From Alopecurus myosuroides (lineage: Eukaryota > Streptophyta > Magnoliopsida > Poales > Poaceae): a DNA stretch of 64,000 nucleotides. The notes under the pieces were generated by a model. It worked only from the letters and a program-made list of their open reading frames with translations. It did not search any database and was not told the DNA's origin. Of this stretch, positions 63,511 through 64,000 are shown one piece after another. How positions within the stretch are numbered: position 1 is the stretch's first letter; each line of letters opens with the position of its first letter. Where the stretch lies: assembly GCA_028641055.1 (NCBI GenBank), contig CM054062.1, positions 25,366,536 through 25,430,535 of the forward strand, given 5' to 3'. Position numbers and translations under genes: made by a program.

Positions 63511-64000
63511 GATCCTAAAATTTTCAAAAAAAAGAAATGTAATGGCGAAGTTTAGAACTTTCTAAAAAATTCAGCTCTAGAGTTACAAGGAGCCTACATT
63601 TAAAGAAGAATTTAACTGGTGTTTAAAAGTTTCAGAAAATCTCATTTCCGTGGGTACACATATATGGTTCTATACATGTCGTTAATATGTTATAAATTAA
63701 TACATTGTAGTTTGGGTTACAAAAAAAAATTGTGCCTCAAAAATGCAAAAAAAAAAAAAAAAAACGAGTTTTCTCTCCACATTTTTTTTTCCTGCATGTC
63801 GTTGCTGAGAATATATGTTGCCGGATTTTAGTACTCACATAATTTACATGTATATTTACTTTTCTATTTATTCCGAAACTTTGAGATTTTTTTTTTAAAA
63901 CAACTTCCTTGAGCTTGGGATGTAAAAACGTACCACACGTATGTTTTAGTTTGTTTTTTATTTTTCTTTTCGCTGTGTGCATCCTTGATGTCTCGACTAA
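63511..64000. other. AT-rich flank, nothing recognised
   Basis: Contains A and T homopolymers (A18 near 63747-63764) and no coding frame or transposon end that I can name. Confidence 0.45.

Overview
The window looks like a gene-poor stretch of a large grass genome, most likely a Triticeae cereal (wheat, Aegilops or barley group). The reasons are the Stowaway-type MITEs with CTCCCTCCGT ends, two CACTA elements of one family, nested LTR retrotransposons and LINEs, and plant-type introns. There are no prokaryotic features. A 100-N run at 39123-39222 marks a contig join.

Layout. 1-2044 is the 3' end of a SIRE-like Ty1/copia element with its right LTR. 2045-9190 is intergenic, with two Stowaway MITEs and two GC-rich gene-like islands I cannot name. 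9190-18817 and 21255-31205 are two copies (A and B) of a roughly 10 kb tandem segmental duplication. Each copy carries one three-exon cytokinin oxidase/dehydrogenase (CKX) gene. Copy B (22038-23937) is intact at 537 codons. Copy A (9952-12241) is broken in exon 2 by a 417 bp hAT-type MITE flanked by a perfect 8 bp target duplication. The spacer between the copies (18817-21254) holds an LTR fragment, a truncated LINE and a small MITE.

31206-64000 is a nest of transposons: a LINE 5' fragment; a gypsy LTR cut by CACTA element 1 (33570 onward); a LINE 3' end; the gap; a different CACTA (element 3) split by a 4.5 kb LTR-like insertion (39500-44041); a second LINE split by a copia element (46388-52138, target duplication AGAGA), itself split by a hAT-like insertion; and a full-length 10.5 kb CACTA element 2 (52965-63507, target duplication AGG). 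Elements 1 and 2 belong to one family. Each has a transposase gene with a single, different lesion. Element 2 also has a second gene whose product joins an En/Spm-type (Transposase_24-like) region to a C-terminal region resembling a Ulp1/C48 protease without its cysteine.

Function. The only host gene I can name is CKX, a secreted FAD enzyme that breaks down cytokinins. One functional copy appears to remain. Everything else named is transposon-derived or unrecognised. Family assignments come from reading motifs. No alignments or database searches were run.
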